Assembly (NCBI GenBank): GCA_023150475.1 | Contig: JAKLKU010000013.1 | Location: forward strand, 100,704-164,703 | Length of the DNA: 64,000 nucleotides | Source: Planctomycetota bacterium | Lineage (GTDB): Bacteria > Planctomycetota > UBA1135 > GCA-002686595 | Direction of reading: 5' to 3' | In this document: positions 17,695 to 26,256 of the stretch, in pieces | Layout of the letters: each line of letters opens with the position of its first letter | How positions within the stretch are numbered: position 1 is the first letter of the stretch | The notes under the pieces: generated by a model | The model's input: the letters and a program-made list of their open reading frames with translations, nothing else | Database searches by the model: none | Told to the model about the DNA's origin: nothing | Program-made: the position numbers and the translations under genes

Positions 17695-18738
17695 TCAGCT
17701 CGCGACCGCTTCTTCGACCTCTTTCCACGCCGGACGCCAGGCGAGGCCGAGGTTGAGGATGCGTTGCAGGAGCTGCGGGTAGTCGATCCCGACCTTCTTC
17801 GCGGACTGGGCGAAGTCCTCGTCCGCGGCGAGGTCGGGGTTCGCGTTCGCTTCGATCACGTGGAGCGAGCCGTCGGGAGCGAGCCGCAGGTCGATGCGCG
17901 CGTAGCCCGACAGACCGAGCGCGCGATAGACGAGCTTCGACACGCGCACGACTTCCCGTTCGAGCGCGGGCTCGAGCGTCGCGGCCCGCGTCTCGATGCC
18001 ATGTTTCTTCTGGTAGGCGAGATCCCACTTCACTTTGCCGGTCGCGATGCGCGGTTGGCCTTCGGGCCAGGCTTGGAAGTGCATCTCCCACACGGGGAAC
18101 GTCTCGAGTCGCTGATTGCCGATCACGCCGCAATAGAGTTCGCGGCCTTCGATGAACTCTTCGGCCATCACGTCGGTGCCGAACTCGTCGTGCATCCAGC
18201 GCACGCGCTCGAGGAGCTTCTCTTCGTTCGCGACGAGCGATGCCTGCGAGATGCCGAGCGAGCCGTCCTCGAACGTCGACTTGACGAGCAGCGGCCAATT
18301 CAAGCGCTTCGGCTTGCGGCCGATCCGACCGACCGGGAACACGGCGCAACGCGGCGTCTTGATGCGGTGGTACGCGAGGATCTCCTTCGTCAGCACCTTG
18401 TCGTGCGCGAGCATCAGTCCGCGCGGATTGCAGCCCGAATACGCGCGGCGCACGAGCTCGAGGAAACTGATCACGGCCTGGCCGTAGATCGTCGCGCCGT
18501 GGAACTCCTCGAGCACGTTGAACGTCACGTGCGGATCGAACTCGTCGAGCGCGGCGCGCAGGACGCCGAGGTCGTCGTGGACGCCCAGCGGACGGACTTC
18601 GTGGCCGAGCTCTGCGAGTCCGGCGAGCACGTCGCGCTCCGTCTTCCACGGTTGAGCGTCCTTGTCCGACAACTCGCCCGCGTTCGGCGGCGGGACGAGA
18701 TCCTCGTGCATCAGCACGAGCACGCGCAGTTTCTTCAT
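17695..18738 (-). CDS. ATP-grasp ligase of the D-Ala-D-Ala ligase type
   Basis: This 347-residue protein has the ATP-grasp core: a substrate/N domain, KVLTKEILAYHRIKTP near residue 115, WPLLVKSTFEDGSLGIS near 150 (nucleotide-binding Lys and glycine-rich loop), MAEEFIEGRELYCGVIGN near 205, and HVIEANANPDLA near 300 with the Mg-binding Glu and Asn. Such enzymes join a carboxylate to an amine through an acyl phosphate. It is not a housekeeping Ddl by context: it is coupled by an ATGA overlap to a zinc metallopeptidase at its 5' side. A peptide or amino-acid ligase acting with that peptidase is an inference. Confidence 0.85.
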   Translation of the reverse strand: MKKLRVLVLMHEDLVPPPNAGELSDKDAQPWKTERDVLAGLAELGHEVRPLGVHDDLGVLRAALDEFDPHVTFNVLEEFHGATIYGQAVISFLELVRRAYSGCNPRGLMLAHDKVLTKEILAYHRIKTPRCAVFPVGRIGRKPKRLNWPLLVKSTFEDGSLGISQASLVANEEKLLERVRWMHDEFGTDVMAEEFIEGRELYCGVIGNQRLETFPVWEMHFQAWPEGQPRIATGKVKWDLAYQKKHGIETRAATLEPALEREVVRVSKLVYRALGLSGYARIDLRLAPDGSLHVIEANANPDLAADEDFAQSAKKVGIDYPQLLQRILNLGLAWRPAWKEVEEAVAS

Positions 18739-19832
18739 CGGAGGTGGCGTTGTCGGCCCAGCATCCACGACTCCAGGATCGTCGGACCCAGCGACAACAG
18801 CGACCTCAGTCTGTCCTTGGGCGCGCCCGCGTCAATGGCGAGCCCGAGGTGTTCGCCGCGCGAAGCAAGCGTTCGCACGATCTCGCGCAGCACGTAACGG
18901 TCCTCGAAATGGACGTTGCGCGTGCGGCGTTCGAGCTCGGTGAGCAGCGCGCCGATGCTCTTGCGCGTCGAACCGGCGTTGCGGCGCAGCGCGATGCCAC
19001 GCAACGGTTCGGCGCGCGCCGCGAACCGCGCCTTGAGCGCGCGATCGAGTCGCGGCGTGCGCTCGCGTTCCTTGCGAGCACGTTTGTGCGCGTAGTACTG
19101 ACCGAGGGTCCACGTGCACTCGTCGAGTGCCCACGGCGTCTCGCGGTTGCGCACTTCCGGCCGCTTGCGAGCGAGCGCTTGCAGCCGTTCGTCGACCCAC
19201 TCGAGCTTCCAGATGCACGGCCAGTCCGCGTAGAGCTCGCGCCAGTTCGAGCGTGGATCGAGCCACACGGCGAACGTCTCGGCGAAGTCCTCGGCGGCGT
19301 GACTCTGCGCGTACCACGCGTCGAGGTGCAACACGAACTCGCGCCGATACGGACGTGGCGCGTACTCGCTCGCGTAGCGTGCGCTGAAGCTGCCGAACGT
19401 GTCGCGCCAACTCTTCGACGCGTGCAAGCGGAACGCGGAGTCGAGCGCGTGACCCGCTTCGTGGCGCAAGAGCTTCATCGCGCTCGCCGCGTCGGCGCCT
19501 TCGGCGTCGCCGGTGTAGGCCTCTTCGAGCCGCACGAGCCGCGGATGCGCGAGGTAGAAGGGCACCGCGATGCCCGGCACGCCGTCGGGCGAAAACCACG
19601 AAGTCGACAGCCAAACGTGCGGTTGGAGCTCGATCTCGCGCGCGGCGAGCTCGCGTTCGAGGCGCGCGATCGAACGCGCGATCGGCGCGTCGGCAAGGTC
19701 GAGCTCGAGGTCGGCGAGCGGGGTGCGGAGCAACTCGCGCTCGCTCTTCTCGAACCAACGCCGGCGCACCCGGATCTCGTACCGGGCCGAGCGGTTCGAA
19801 CCGCTCTGGAGCGTGCGCACCCGTTTCGGCAT
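18735..19832 (-). CDS. Putative zinc metallopeptidase
   Basis: The 365-residue protein has a HEAGH zinc motif at 124-128 (LLRHEAGHALD), followed by AAEDFAETFAVWLDPR near residue 190, an arrangement also seen in the predicted zinc-peptidase families where a downstream acidic residue supplies the third ligand. There is no signal peptide, so it is cytoplasmic. Its stop overlaps the start of the ATP-grasp ligase. A TAGATT hexamer lies 7 nt before the ATG, so it is probably leaderless and the first gene of a two-gene operon. The C-terminal 80 residues are basic (RTPRLDRALKARF and onward). Substrate unknown. Confidence 0.75.
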   Translation of the reverse strand: MPKRVRTLQSGSNRSARYEIRVRRRWFEKSERELLRTPLADLELDLADAPIARSIARLERELAAREIELQPHVWLSTSWFSPDGVPGIAVPFYLAHPRLVRLEEAYTGDAEGADAASAMKLLRHEAGHALDSAFRLHASKSWRDTFGSFSARYASEYAPRPYRREFVLHLDAWYAQSHAAEDFAETFAVWLDPRSNWRELYADWPCIWKLEWVDERLQALARKRPEVRNRETPWALDECTWTLGQYYAHKRARKERERTPRLDRALKARFAARAEPLRGIALRRNAGSTRKSIGALLTELERRTRNVHFEDRYVLREIVRTLASRGEHLGLAIDAGAPKDRLRSLLSLGPTILESWMLGRQRHLR

Positions 19833-19839
19833 GGCGCGA

Positions 19840-19845
19840 AATCTA
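19840..19845 (-). promoter_or_regulatory. Candidate -10 element, leaderless, metallopeptidase operon
   Basis: TAGATT on the minus strand ends 7 nt before the ATG at 19832. It is the left member of a divergent promoter pair flanking a repeat-bearing spacer. Confidence 0.45.
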
Positions 19846-19950
19846 GCGCTCCGGACCGTCGCGCGCGCGCGCCGAAACGCCTGCTTTTCGAGGGTTCTCG
19901 CAGGCTCCGCGCAGCGCGGATTCGGGCGCGCGCGCGGGCCCCGATCGGCC

Positions 19951-20018
19951 GGCGGAGCGGACACCCCGCCGGAGCGGACTCCTCGGCGGAGCGGACACCC
20001 CGGCGGAGCGGACTCCTC
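19951..20018. repeat. Four tandem 17-bp repeats
   Basis: Units at 19951, 19968, 19985 and 20002 alternate between GGCGGAGCGGACACCCC and GGCGGAGCGGACTCCTC (the second has one change), so the array is also a 34-bp double repeat. A partial unit follows. It lies between two divergent promoters. Confidence 0.9.
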
Positions 20019-20089
20019 GGCGGAGCGCGGCGGGACTCTGGGCCGTGACTCCGCGACGATGCTCGCCGGCCGCGTCGAGCCGGCAGCGC

Positions 20090-20142
20090 TTGGTGGCAGG
20101 ACCTCGGCGGCAGCAACTCGGCGGCAGCAGCTTGGCGGCAGG
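20090..20142. repeat. Short GGCGGCAG repeats
   Basis: Imperfect direct copies of CTCGGCGGCAGCA-like units (about 14-15 bp) run through this part of the spacer. The copy number is four with changes. Confidence 0.55.
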
Positions 20143-20221
20143 CGCGCGAGGCGGCTCACGACGCTGCGCCGACGAGCGCCGGGTGAACGCGCCGCGCATG
20201 TCGTGCGCGAGGAGGGCCGGG

Positions 20222-20227
20222 TAGACT
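20222..20227 (+). promoter_or_regulatory. Candidate -10 element, leaderless, phosphodiesterase
   Basis: TAGACT ends 8 nt before the ATG at 20236. No ribosome site is present between them. Confidence 0.45.
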
Positions 20228-20235
20228 GCGAGCGC

Positions 20236-21744
20236 ATGTCGGCACTCGCGTCGCTCCGCGTCTCGGCCCTGTTCCTCGGTGCGTTGTCCTGGGCCTGTTC
20301 GCCGGCGGCGGATGCCCCCGGCCAGGGCTCGGCTGCCGTTCCGGATGGCCAGGCGGGCGCTGCAGGCCCGGCAGCCCCGGCAGGCCCGGCATCGACGCCG
20401 CGACCCAACGGCGCGTCGCCGTCCGGGCTCAAAGTGGTGGTGGTCGGCATCGACGGCGCGACTTGGGTCGTCATGGACCCGCTGCTCGCGGGGGGCGAGC
20501 TCCCGACCTTCGCGTCGTTGATCGCCCGCGGCACCCGCGCGCCGCTCGAATCGCAGAAACCGATCCTCTCGCCGTGCGTCTGGACCACGATCGCGACCGG
20601 CAAGCACCGCGAGGACCACGGGATCACGCGCTTTCGCTCGACGCACTCGACGGCGGACAAGCCGAAGCTGATGGCGACGACCGACCGCACCGCCCCGGCG
20701 ATCTGGAACATGGTCACGTCGTTCGGCGTCGGGGTCGGCGTGATCGGTTGGTGGGTGACGTGGCCGGCGGAGGCGGTCGAAGGCTTCGTCGTCTCCGACC
20801 GCGTCGCGTACAGCCGTTGGTCGAGTTGGACCGACGGCAAACAGGACCGGCGGCTGACGCACCCGGAAGCGCTGATCGAGAAGCTGAAGGACCTGGTGGT
20901 CGATCCGGTGAAGGCGCCGCCCGCGGACGAGATCTTCGCGCTCGCCGATTTCACCGAGCACGAGCAGAAGCAGATCCTCGACGCGGACCATCCGATCCCG
21001 TTCCACGCGCCGAGCGTGCTCAAGTTCGGCTTCTGCGAGCAACGCACGTACGAGAAGATCGGCCTCGAGCTCTTCTCGCGTTCGCAGCCGAGCCTCTCGC
21101 TGCTCTTCCTCGTCGCCGTCGACCCGATCTCGCACACGTACTGGCACCTCTACCGACCGAGCGAGTTCCAAGGCCACGTCGATCCCGACGAGGCTCGGCG
21201 CATCGGCCGCATCGTGCCGTCGATCTACAAGCACAACGACACGTACCTCGCCGAGCTCCTGCCCAAGTTCGACGCGAACACGGTGGTGCTCGTCGTCTCC
21301 GATCACGGCTTCAAGGCGTCGGGGAAACTGCCCGGGCTCGAGACGCGCGTCGACTACAAGGCGGTCGGCATCGAACGCGCCGAGGAGCTCGACGATCCGG
21401 TCAACGTCGGCCAGTCGGGCATCCATGAGCTCGACGGCATCTTCTTGGCGGCGGGCGGGCCGATCCTGAAAGGCGTGACGTTGAAGCGCAAGGCGAGCGT
21501 GCTCGACGTGACGCCGACGGTGCTCGCGCTGCTCGGATTGCCGATCGGGAAGGACATGCCCGGGCGCGTGCTCGACGAGCTGATCGACCCGGCGTTCCTC
21601 GCGCAGCACCCGGTGACCTACATCGACGCGTACGAGGAGCGTTGCAAGCCGACCGCGTTCGACGAGCCCGTCGAGTTCGACGATTCGGGCCGCACCGAGC
21701 TCTTGAACTCGCTCGGTTACACCGACGTCGGCGGCGGCAAGTAG
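20236..21744 (+). CDS. Alkaline-phosphatase-superfamily phosphodiesterase, lipoprotein
   Basis: The 502-residue protein has a lipoprotein signal (ALSWAC, Cys21), a 45-residue Ala/Pro/Gly linker and then a type I phosphodiesterase/nucleotide pyrophosphatase domain: VVVGIDGATW (metal Asp73), KPILSPCVWTTIATGKH with the nucleophile Ser/Thr region near 112-118, VVSDHGF with metal ligands near residue 355, and HELDGIF near 396. It is an anchored periplasmic or surface hydrolase of phosphodiesters or similar; the substrate is not readable from sequence. Its 3' end overlaps the convergent kinase gene by 28 bp. A second superfamily member is at 54334-56736. Confidence 0.85.
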   Translation: MSALASLRVSALFLGALSWACSPAADAPGQGSAAVPDGQAGAAGPAAPAGPASTPRPNGASPSGLKVVVVGIDGATWVVMDPLLAGGELPTFASLIARGTRAPLESQKPILSPCVWTTIATGKHREDHGITRFRSTHSTADKPKLMATTDRTAPAIWNMVTSFGVGVGVIGWWVTWPAEAVEGFVVSDRVAYSRWSSWTDGKQDRRLTHPEALIEKLKDLVVDPVKAPPADEIFALADFTEHEQKQILDADHPIPFHAPSVLKFGFCEQRTYEKIGLELFSRSQPSLSLLFLVAVDPISHTYWHLYRPSEFQGHVDPDEARRIGRIVPSIYKHNDTYLAELLPKFDANTVVLVVSDHGFKASGKLPGLETRVDYKAVGIERAEELDDPVNVGQSGIHELDGIFLAAGGPILKGVTLKRKASVLDVTPTVLALLGLPIGKDMPGRVLDELIDPAFLAQHPVTYIDAYEERCKPTAFDEPVEFDDSGRTELLNSLGYTDVGGGK

Positions 21745-23642
21745 GCGCGCGGCCACCACGCGATGCGGCGCGCGACGAGCGCCGCGCTCGCGAGCAGGTT
21801 CAGTGTGCCGTGCACGAACGGCGTCCAGGTCCCCGTGTTCCAGGCCACGGCACCCCAGGTCGTCAGGCTTGCGATCGCCAGGATGGCGAACAGCGCGAGC
21901 ACCACGTCGAAGCTCGAGACGCCGGCGCGTGACCACACCGGTGATTCACGCGACGAGAGTCCGAGCGCATGCCACCCGGCGATCAAGCAGGGCACGCCGA
22001 AGACCATCTGGAGCACGGTCGCGTAGACGAGCGAAGGCCCGTTGGCGGTCGAAAGCGTGCCGGACACGAGTTCCCCGAGCACGAAGCCCAGCGACGAGGA
22101 GAGGAAGTAGATCCCCACGAAGAGCACGAGGCCGAAGGTCACGAGCGAGCCGCGGCTCGACGCGCGGAACTCGGCGGCCGGCGCTGCGGATCGCCGTTCG
22201 TTCGAAGCCGCAGGCCCCGCCGGCGCGTGCGTGCGGACACCGCGCGCTCCGAGCCACCCTTGCACCAGTCGGACGAGCCACGACAGCGTCCCGACGACGA
22301 CGAGCCCCGCGGAGGCGAGCCACAGGAACTCCGTCGCCGGGTGATTCGGTTTCGAGAGCCCGGCGCACGCGAGACCGATGCCGCCGCTCGCGGCGACGAG
22401 CGCCGGCGCAGCGTCGGTCCAGTGCACGCCGCGCGTGCGCCGAGCTTCGGCGTAGTCGGGGCGCCGTTTCAGCCGACCTCGAGCGACGAAACCCGCGACG
22501 AGGCCGGCGACTCCGAGCCCGAGAGCGACGTTCCTCCACGCATTCGCCGCGGACGTGCCGAAGTGCAACGGCGCGATCAGCCAGAGTGCGATCGCCGCGC
22601 ACACGAACACGAGTCCGAGCGCCGAGAACGCGAGCCAGGCCGCGGTGCCGAAGGTCGGCGGAGTCGGCGCCGTCGTCGCAACGTCCGGAACCCGCACGAG
22701 CGGCGTGCCGGCGCCCGCCGCGATCGAATCGACGTCGACTTGGACTTCGCTCGCGCGCTGATAACGCCGCTCGGGTTGCTTCTCGAGCGCCTTCAGCACC
22801 ACGTCGTCGAGCCGCACGTCGACCTCGACGCGTTTCGACGGCGCGTCGAAGCGTCCGAGCGGCATCTCGCCGGTCAGGAGCTCGTAGAACACGACGCCGA
22901 GCGCGTAGATGTCGGCGCGATGGTCGACCGCCTGCGGTTTCTCCCACTGCTCGGGCGCCATGTAGTGCGGGGTGCCCATCACTTGATGCGAGCCCGTCAG
23001 CGCGAACGCGCCGCGATCTCCGGCGAGCAGCCGCGCGAGCCCGAAGTCGACGATCTTCACGCGGCCTTCGCGGTCGACGAGCACGTTCTCGGGCTTGACG
23101 TCGCGGTGCACGACGCCTTGGTCGTGCGAGTACTGCAACGCGGCGCAGACCTGACTGACGATCGAGAGCGCTTGTTTCGATTCGATCGGCGTCGACTTCA
23201 TGAGATCGCGCAGGTTCGCGCCGTCGACGTACTCCATCAGCAGGTAGAACCAGCCGCCGCGTTCGCCGGAGTCGAAGATCGCGACGATGCCGGGATGCGA
23301 GAGCCTCGCGAGCGTGCGCGCCTCGCGGCGAAAACGTTCGGCGAAGCTCGGCGTGTCGGCGTGCTCGCGCGCGAGCAACTTCAACGCGACCTCGCGGCCA
23401 AGCTCGCGCTGTCGAGCTCGGTAGACGAAGCCCATGCCGCCTTCGCCGATCGGTGCGACGAGCTCGAGCTCCGGGAAGAGCGGCGCGATCGCCTCGAGGT
23501 CCGGCGCCCGCCGCGGCCGCTCGGGTTCGAGCTCGTCCGGCCCGCGCATGCCGACCGCGAGCAAGCAACGCGGGCACAGGCCGTGAGGACTGCGGGTCGG
23601 CGTGAACGTGGCTCCGCAGCGTTGACAGTTCCGAGTGCTCAT
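21717..23642 (-). CDS. Zinc-ribbon Ser/Thr protein kinase with membrane domain
   Basis: The 641-residue protein opens with a zinc ribbon (C6, C9, C23, C26), then a Hanks-type kinase domain from about residue 58 to 330: glycine loop IGEGGMGFVY at 65-74, Lys88, catalytic HRDVKPEN with Asp181, DFG at 199-201 and the APEQWE activation-end motif. The C-terminal half holds about eight membrane helices without a recognised sensor domain. The ATG follows GGAG. It lies 63 bp after an ECF-type sigma gene on the same strand, a pairing common in Planctomycetota, which suggests the kinase regulates or reports to that sigma factor. Confidence 0.93.
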   Translation of the reverse strand: MSTRNCQRCGATFTPTRSPHGLCPRCLLAVGMRGPDELEPERPRRAPDLEAIAPLFPELELVAPIGEGGMGFVYRARQRELGREVALKLLAREHADTPSFAERFRREARTLARLSHPGIVAIFDSGERGGWFYLLMEYVDGANLRDLMKSTPIESKQALSIVSQVCAALQYSHDQGVVHRDVKPENVLVDREGRVKIVDFGLARLLAGDRGAFALTGSHQVMGTPHYMAPEQWEKPQAVDHRADIYALGVVFYELLTGEMPLGRFDAPSKRVEVDVRLDDVVLKALEKQPERRYQRASEVQVDVDSIAAGAGTPLVRVPDVATTAPTPPTFGTAAWLAFSALGLVFVCAAIALWLIAPLHFGTSAANAWRNVALGLGVAGLVAGFVARGRLKRRPDYAEARRTRGVHWTDAAPALVAASGGIGLACAGLSKPNHPATEFLWLASAGLVVVGTLSWLVRLVQGWLGARGVRTHAPAGPAASNERRSAAPAAEFRASSRGSLVTFGLVLFVGIYFLSSSLGFVLGELVSGTLSTANGPSLVYATVLQMVFGVPCLIAGWHALGLSSRESPVWSRAGVSSFDVVLALFAILAIASLTTWGAVAWNTGTWTPFVHGTLNLLASAALVARRIAWWPRAYLPPPTSV

Positions 23643-23705
23643 TCTCTGTCTCCGCAAGCGAGTGAGGAGACCGGGCTTCGAGGTTACACCCGCGCTCCGA
23701 AATCC

Positions 23706-24434
23706 TCAGTCAGAGAGGGCGGCGAACAGCGCCGCGAGTTCGTCGTCGACGTCCTCCGGGGTGGCGACCAGGTCGGCGACCTCCTCACGCAATGCGGCGC
23801 GCCAGCGTTCGCGCAGCCGGTGGGCCGCGACTTTGACGGCGCCGGCGGTCGTCTCGAGCTCGCGGGCGAGGTCGTCATGGCTCGCGTCGCCCGGCGCGGT
23901 CAGCGTGCGGGCGAGCACGGCGAACGTGCGCCGCTCCCCGCGTTCCGCGTAGCCGCGTTCGACCCGGCCGAGCGCCCTCGCGAGCAGCTCTTCGGCGAAA
24001 CGCCTCTCGAACGCGCGTTCGGGCGTTTCGTGCGTGACGGGCTCTTCGCGCCACGCGCCTTCCGCGGCTTCGAAGTCGAGCGAGAACACGTTCGCGGCGC
24101 CGCCGCGCTTCACGGCGTTCGCGCGGTCGCGCTCGTCGGAAAGGAAGTGCCGCAGCGCCGCGAGCAGGTACGCCCGGAAGCGCCCTTTCTCGCGCTCGGC
24201 CGCGGCGAAGTCGTTGCGTTCGAGCAAGCGCGCGAAGAAGCTCTGCGTCAGGTCGGCGGCGGCGTGCGGATCGTGGCCTTGGCGGCGCACGTACGCGTAT
24301 AGCGGATACCAGTACGCTGCGCAGAGCTCGGACAACGCGGCTCGCGCCGTCGGCGTCGACGCGTGGCCCGCCGACCACACCAGGCTCCAACGCGTCGGAG
24401 CGAAGTTTTCGCGCGGCGGCGGCGATGCGCTCAT
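23706..24434 (-). CDS. ECF-type RNA polymerase sigma factor
   Basis: The 242-residue protein has the region 2 pattern (YWYPLYAYVRRQGHDPHAAADLTQSFFARLLE, about residues 40-72) and a region 4 helix-turn-helix (ASHDDLARELETTAGAVKVAAHRLRERWR, about 188-216), joined by a longer than usual linker. This is the variant seen upstream of membrane kinases in Planctomycetota. A TAGGCT hexamer 6 nt before the ATG suggests leaderless transcription. It probably redirects RNA polymerase to an unknown envelope or stress regulon, controlled by the downstream kinase (inference). Confidence 0.88.
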   Translation of the reverse strand: MSASPPPRENFAPTRWSLVWSAGHASTPTARAALSELCAAYWYPLYAYVRRQGHDPHAAADLTQSFFARLLERNDFAAAEREKGRFRAYLLAALRHFLSDERDRANAVKRGGAANVFSLDFEAAEGAWREEPVTHETPERAFERRFAEELLARALGRVERGYAERGERRTFAVLARTLTAPGDASHDDLARELETTAGAVKVAAHRLRERWRAALREEVADLVATPEDVDDELAALFAALSD

Positions 24435-24440
24435 GGCGAG

Positions 24441-24446
24441 AGCCTA
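24441..24446 (-). promoter_or_regulatory. Candidate -10 element, leaderless, sigma factor
   Basis: TAGGCT on the minus strand ends 6 nt before the sigma factor ATG. It faces away from the methyltransferase promoter candidate 35 bp to the right. Confidence 0.4.
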
Positions 24447-24480
24447 CCGCGCGACGCGTGAACGCCGTGCGCGAGCTTGA

Positions 24481-24486
24481 TAGAAC
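24481..24486 (+). promoter_or_regulatory. Candidate -10 element, leaderless, methyltransferase
   Basis: TAGAAC ends 9 nt before the ATG at 24496. The last base departs from the usual T, so this is one of the weaker members of the set. Confidence 0.3.
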
Positions 24487-24495
24487 GAGCGCTCG

Positions 24496-25419
24496 ATGCG
24501 TCCCGCCGTCTTCGTTCCTGAGCCTTTCGCCGACCACGAGCTCCTCGATTCCGGCGAGGGCGAGAAGCTCGAGCGATTCGGCGCGCTCACGTTGCGCCGG
24601 CCCGATCCGCAGGCGCTCTGGGCGAAGCGACTCGACGCGCGCGTTTGGACCGGCGCGCACTTGACGTTCGAGCGCGATCCCGCGAGCGGCGGCAAACGCG
24701 GCTTCTGGCGCGCCTCGCCGTCGGCGCCGCCCGCCGCGCGCTCCAAGGAACCCGAATGGCAAGTCGCGTGGCGCGATGCGCGTTGTTGGATCCGGCCGAC
24801 GCCGTTCAAACACGTCGGGCTCTTTCCCGAACAAGCGGCGAATTGGAGTTGGCTCGCTGCGCGCGCGCAGCGCTTCGGCGTCGAGAAGCCGCGGCTCCTG
24901 AACCTCTTCGGTTACACCGGCACCGCGAGCATCGTCGCCGCGCAAGCCGGTTACGCGGTGACGCACGTCGACGCGTCCAAGGCGTCGCTCGGTTGGCTCA
25001 AGGACAACGCGCGCGCTTCCGGACTCGCAGACGATGCGTTGCGCATCGTGCTCGACGACGCGCTGGGGTTCGCGCGGCGCGAGGAACGGCGGGGGAGCCG
25101 CTACCACGCGATCGTGCTCGACCCGCCGCATTTCGGTCGTGGGCCGAAGGGCGAGACGTGGCAGTTCGAGGAGCACCTCGCGCCGCTCGTCGCGTCGCTC
25201 GCGAAGTTGCTCGACGAACGCGCGGTGCTCGTCCTTTCGGCGTACGCGTTCGGCACGTCGCCGCTCGCGCTCGCGAACGTCCTGGCCGGCGCGATCGGCG
25301 GCGCGTCCGAAGCGAACGTCGAGGCGGGCGAACTCGCGCTTGCCGAGAGCGGCCCGAACCCACGTCTCTTGCCGTGCGGCTTCTGCGCGCGCTTCTCGCG
25401 CGGAGTCGAGTCCGCGTGA
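24496..25419 (+). CDS. Class I SAM-dependent methyltransferase, RlmI/RlmK-like
   Basis: The 307-residue protein matches the COG1092-type rRNA methyltransferase fold: an N-terminal part with RPDPQALW and FKHVGLFPEQAANW, SAM motif I LNLFGYTGTASIVAA near residue 137, acidic VTHVDASKASLGW near 160, and motif IV VLDPPHFGRGPKG near 208. These enzymes methylate bases of 23S rRNA; which base is not predictable here, and the usual PUA domain is absent. Its stop overlaps the start of the pseudouridine synthase (GTGA), making a two-gene RNA-modification operon. Confidence 0.85.
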   Translation: MRPAVFVPEPFADHELLDSGEGEKLERFGALTLRRPDPQALWAKRLDARVWTGAHLTFERDPASGGKRGFWRASPSAPPAARSKEPEWQVAWRDARCWIRPTPFKHVGLFPEQAANWSWLAARAQRFGVEKPRLLNLFGYTGTASIVAAQAGYAVTHVDASKASLGWLKDNARASGLADDALRIVLDDALGFARREERRGSRYHAIVLDPPHFGRGPKGETWQFEEHLAPLVASLAKLLDERAVLVLSAYAFGTSPLALANVLAGAIGGASEANVEAGELALAESGPNPRLLPCGFCARFSRGVESA

Positions 25420-26108
25420 CCGCGCTCCAGGTCCTGTGCTCCGACAACCACTTGCTCGCGGTCGCGAAACCGGCCGGCGTGCCGACGGTCGCCGACGAGA
25501 GCGGTGATCCGAGCTTGCAGGAACTCGCCAAGGACTTCGTGCGCCGCGAGAAGTCGAAGCCCGGCAACGTGTACCTCGGCGTCGTGCATCGGCTCGATCG
25601 ACCGGTGTCCGGCGTCGTGCTCTTCGCACGCACCAGCAAGGCGGCGGAACGGCTCTCCGCGGCGTTCCGCGAGCGCCGCGTGGAGAAGCGTTACGTCGCG
25701 CTCGCGTCGCGTCGGCTCGCGCACCGTGACGGCGAAGTCGAGCAGTGGCTCGCGAAGGACGAGCGTGTGAACGTCGTGCGCGCGTTCGCGAGCGAACGTG
25801 CCGGCACGCTGCGCGCCCTGACGCGTTTCGAGGTCGTGCGCGAGTTCGAGTACGCCGCCGCCGTGCGCCAACTGGTTCGGCTCGAACCGCTGACCGGCCG
25901 ACCGCATCAGTTGCGCGTCGCACTGGCGACGCTCGGCGCGCCGATCCTCGGCGACCTGAAGTACGGCGCCGAATCCGCGCTCGAGGACCAGAGCATCGCG
26001 CTGCACGCCGCGGAGCTCGTCCTTCCGCACCCGATCGGCGGCGAGCCCGTGCGGATCGTGTGTGCGCCGCCCGCGAGGCCGTGGTGGCGCGCCGCGGGCC
26101 CGATCTGA
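25416..26108 (+). CDS. RluA-family pseudouridine synthase
   Basis: The 230-residue enzyme isomerises uridine to pseudouridine in rRNA or tRNA. The catalytic motif is VVHRLDRPVSGVVLFAR near residue 57 (Asp within HRLD), with LVRLEPLTGRPHQLRVALA near 150 and HAAELVLPHPIGGEPV near 195. It lacks the N-terminal S4 RNA-binding domain, so it belongs to the short RluA/TruC-like class. The GTG start overlaps the preceding methyltransferase stop, so the two are translationally coupled. Confidence 0.92.
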   Translation: MTALQVLCSDNHLLAVAKPAGVPTVADESGDPSLQELAKDFVRREKSKPGNVYLGVVHRLDRPVSGVVLFARTSKAAERLSAAFRERRVEKRYVALASRRLAHRDGEVEQWLAKDERVNVVRAFASERAGTLRALTRFEVVREFEYAAAVRQLVRLEPLTGRPHQLRVALATLGAPILGDLKYGAESALEDQSIALHAAELVLPHPIGGEPVRIVCAPPARPWWRAAGPI

Positions 26109-26256
26109 ACGGCGACGGCGATCCGCGAAGGAGCTCGACGCGGCGCGGTGACGCGGACCGCCGCCGCGAAGTGCGTCGCCGCCGAGCACAGGCTTGCAAT
26201 TCGAGCGTCCGCCGCGATCCTCGTTCGTTCCTAGGTCGACCCTCGGAGTGAAACCC

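Larger units (their letters stand above)
19833..20235. other. Repeat-bearing spacer between divergent genes
   Basis: No gene is seen here. The spacer has a -10-like hexamer at each end, four 17-bp repeats at 19951-20018 and a shorter GGCGGCAG-type repeat at about 20090-20142. Confidence 0.6.

Noticed and set aside
20236..21744. Ectonucleotide pyrophosphatase with defined nucleotide substrate
   Set aside because: Only superfamily-level motifs are visible; naming a substrate would be a guess.
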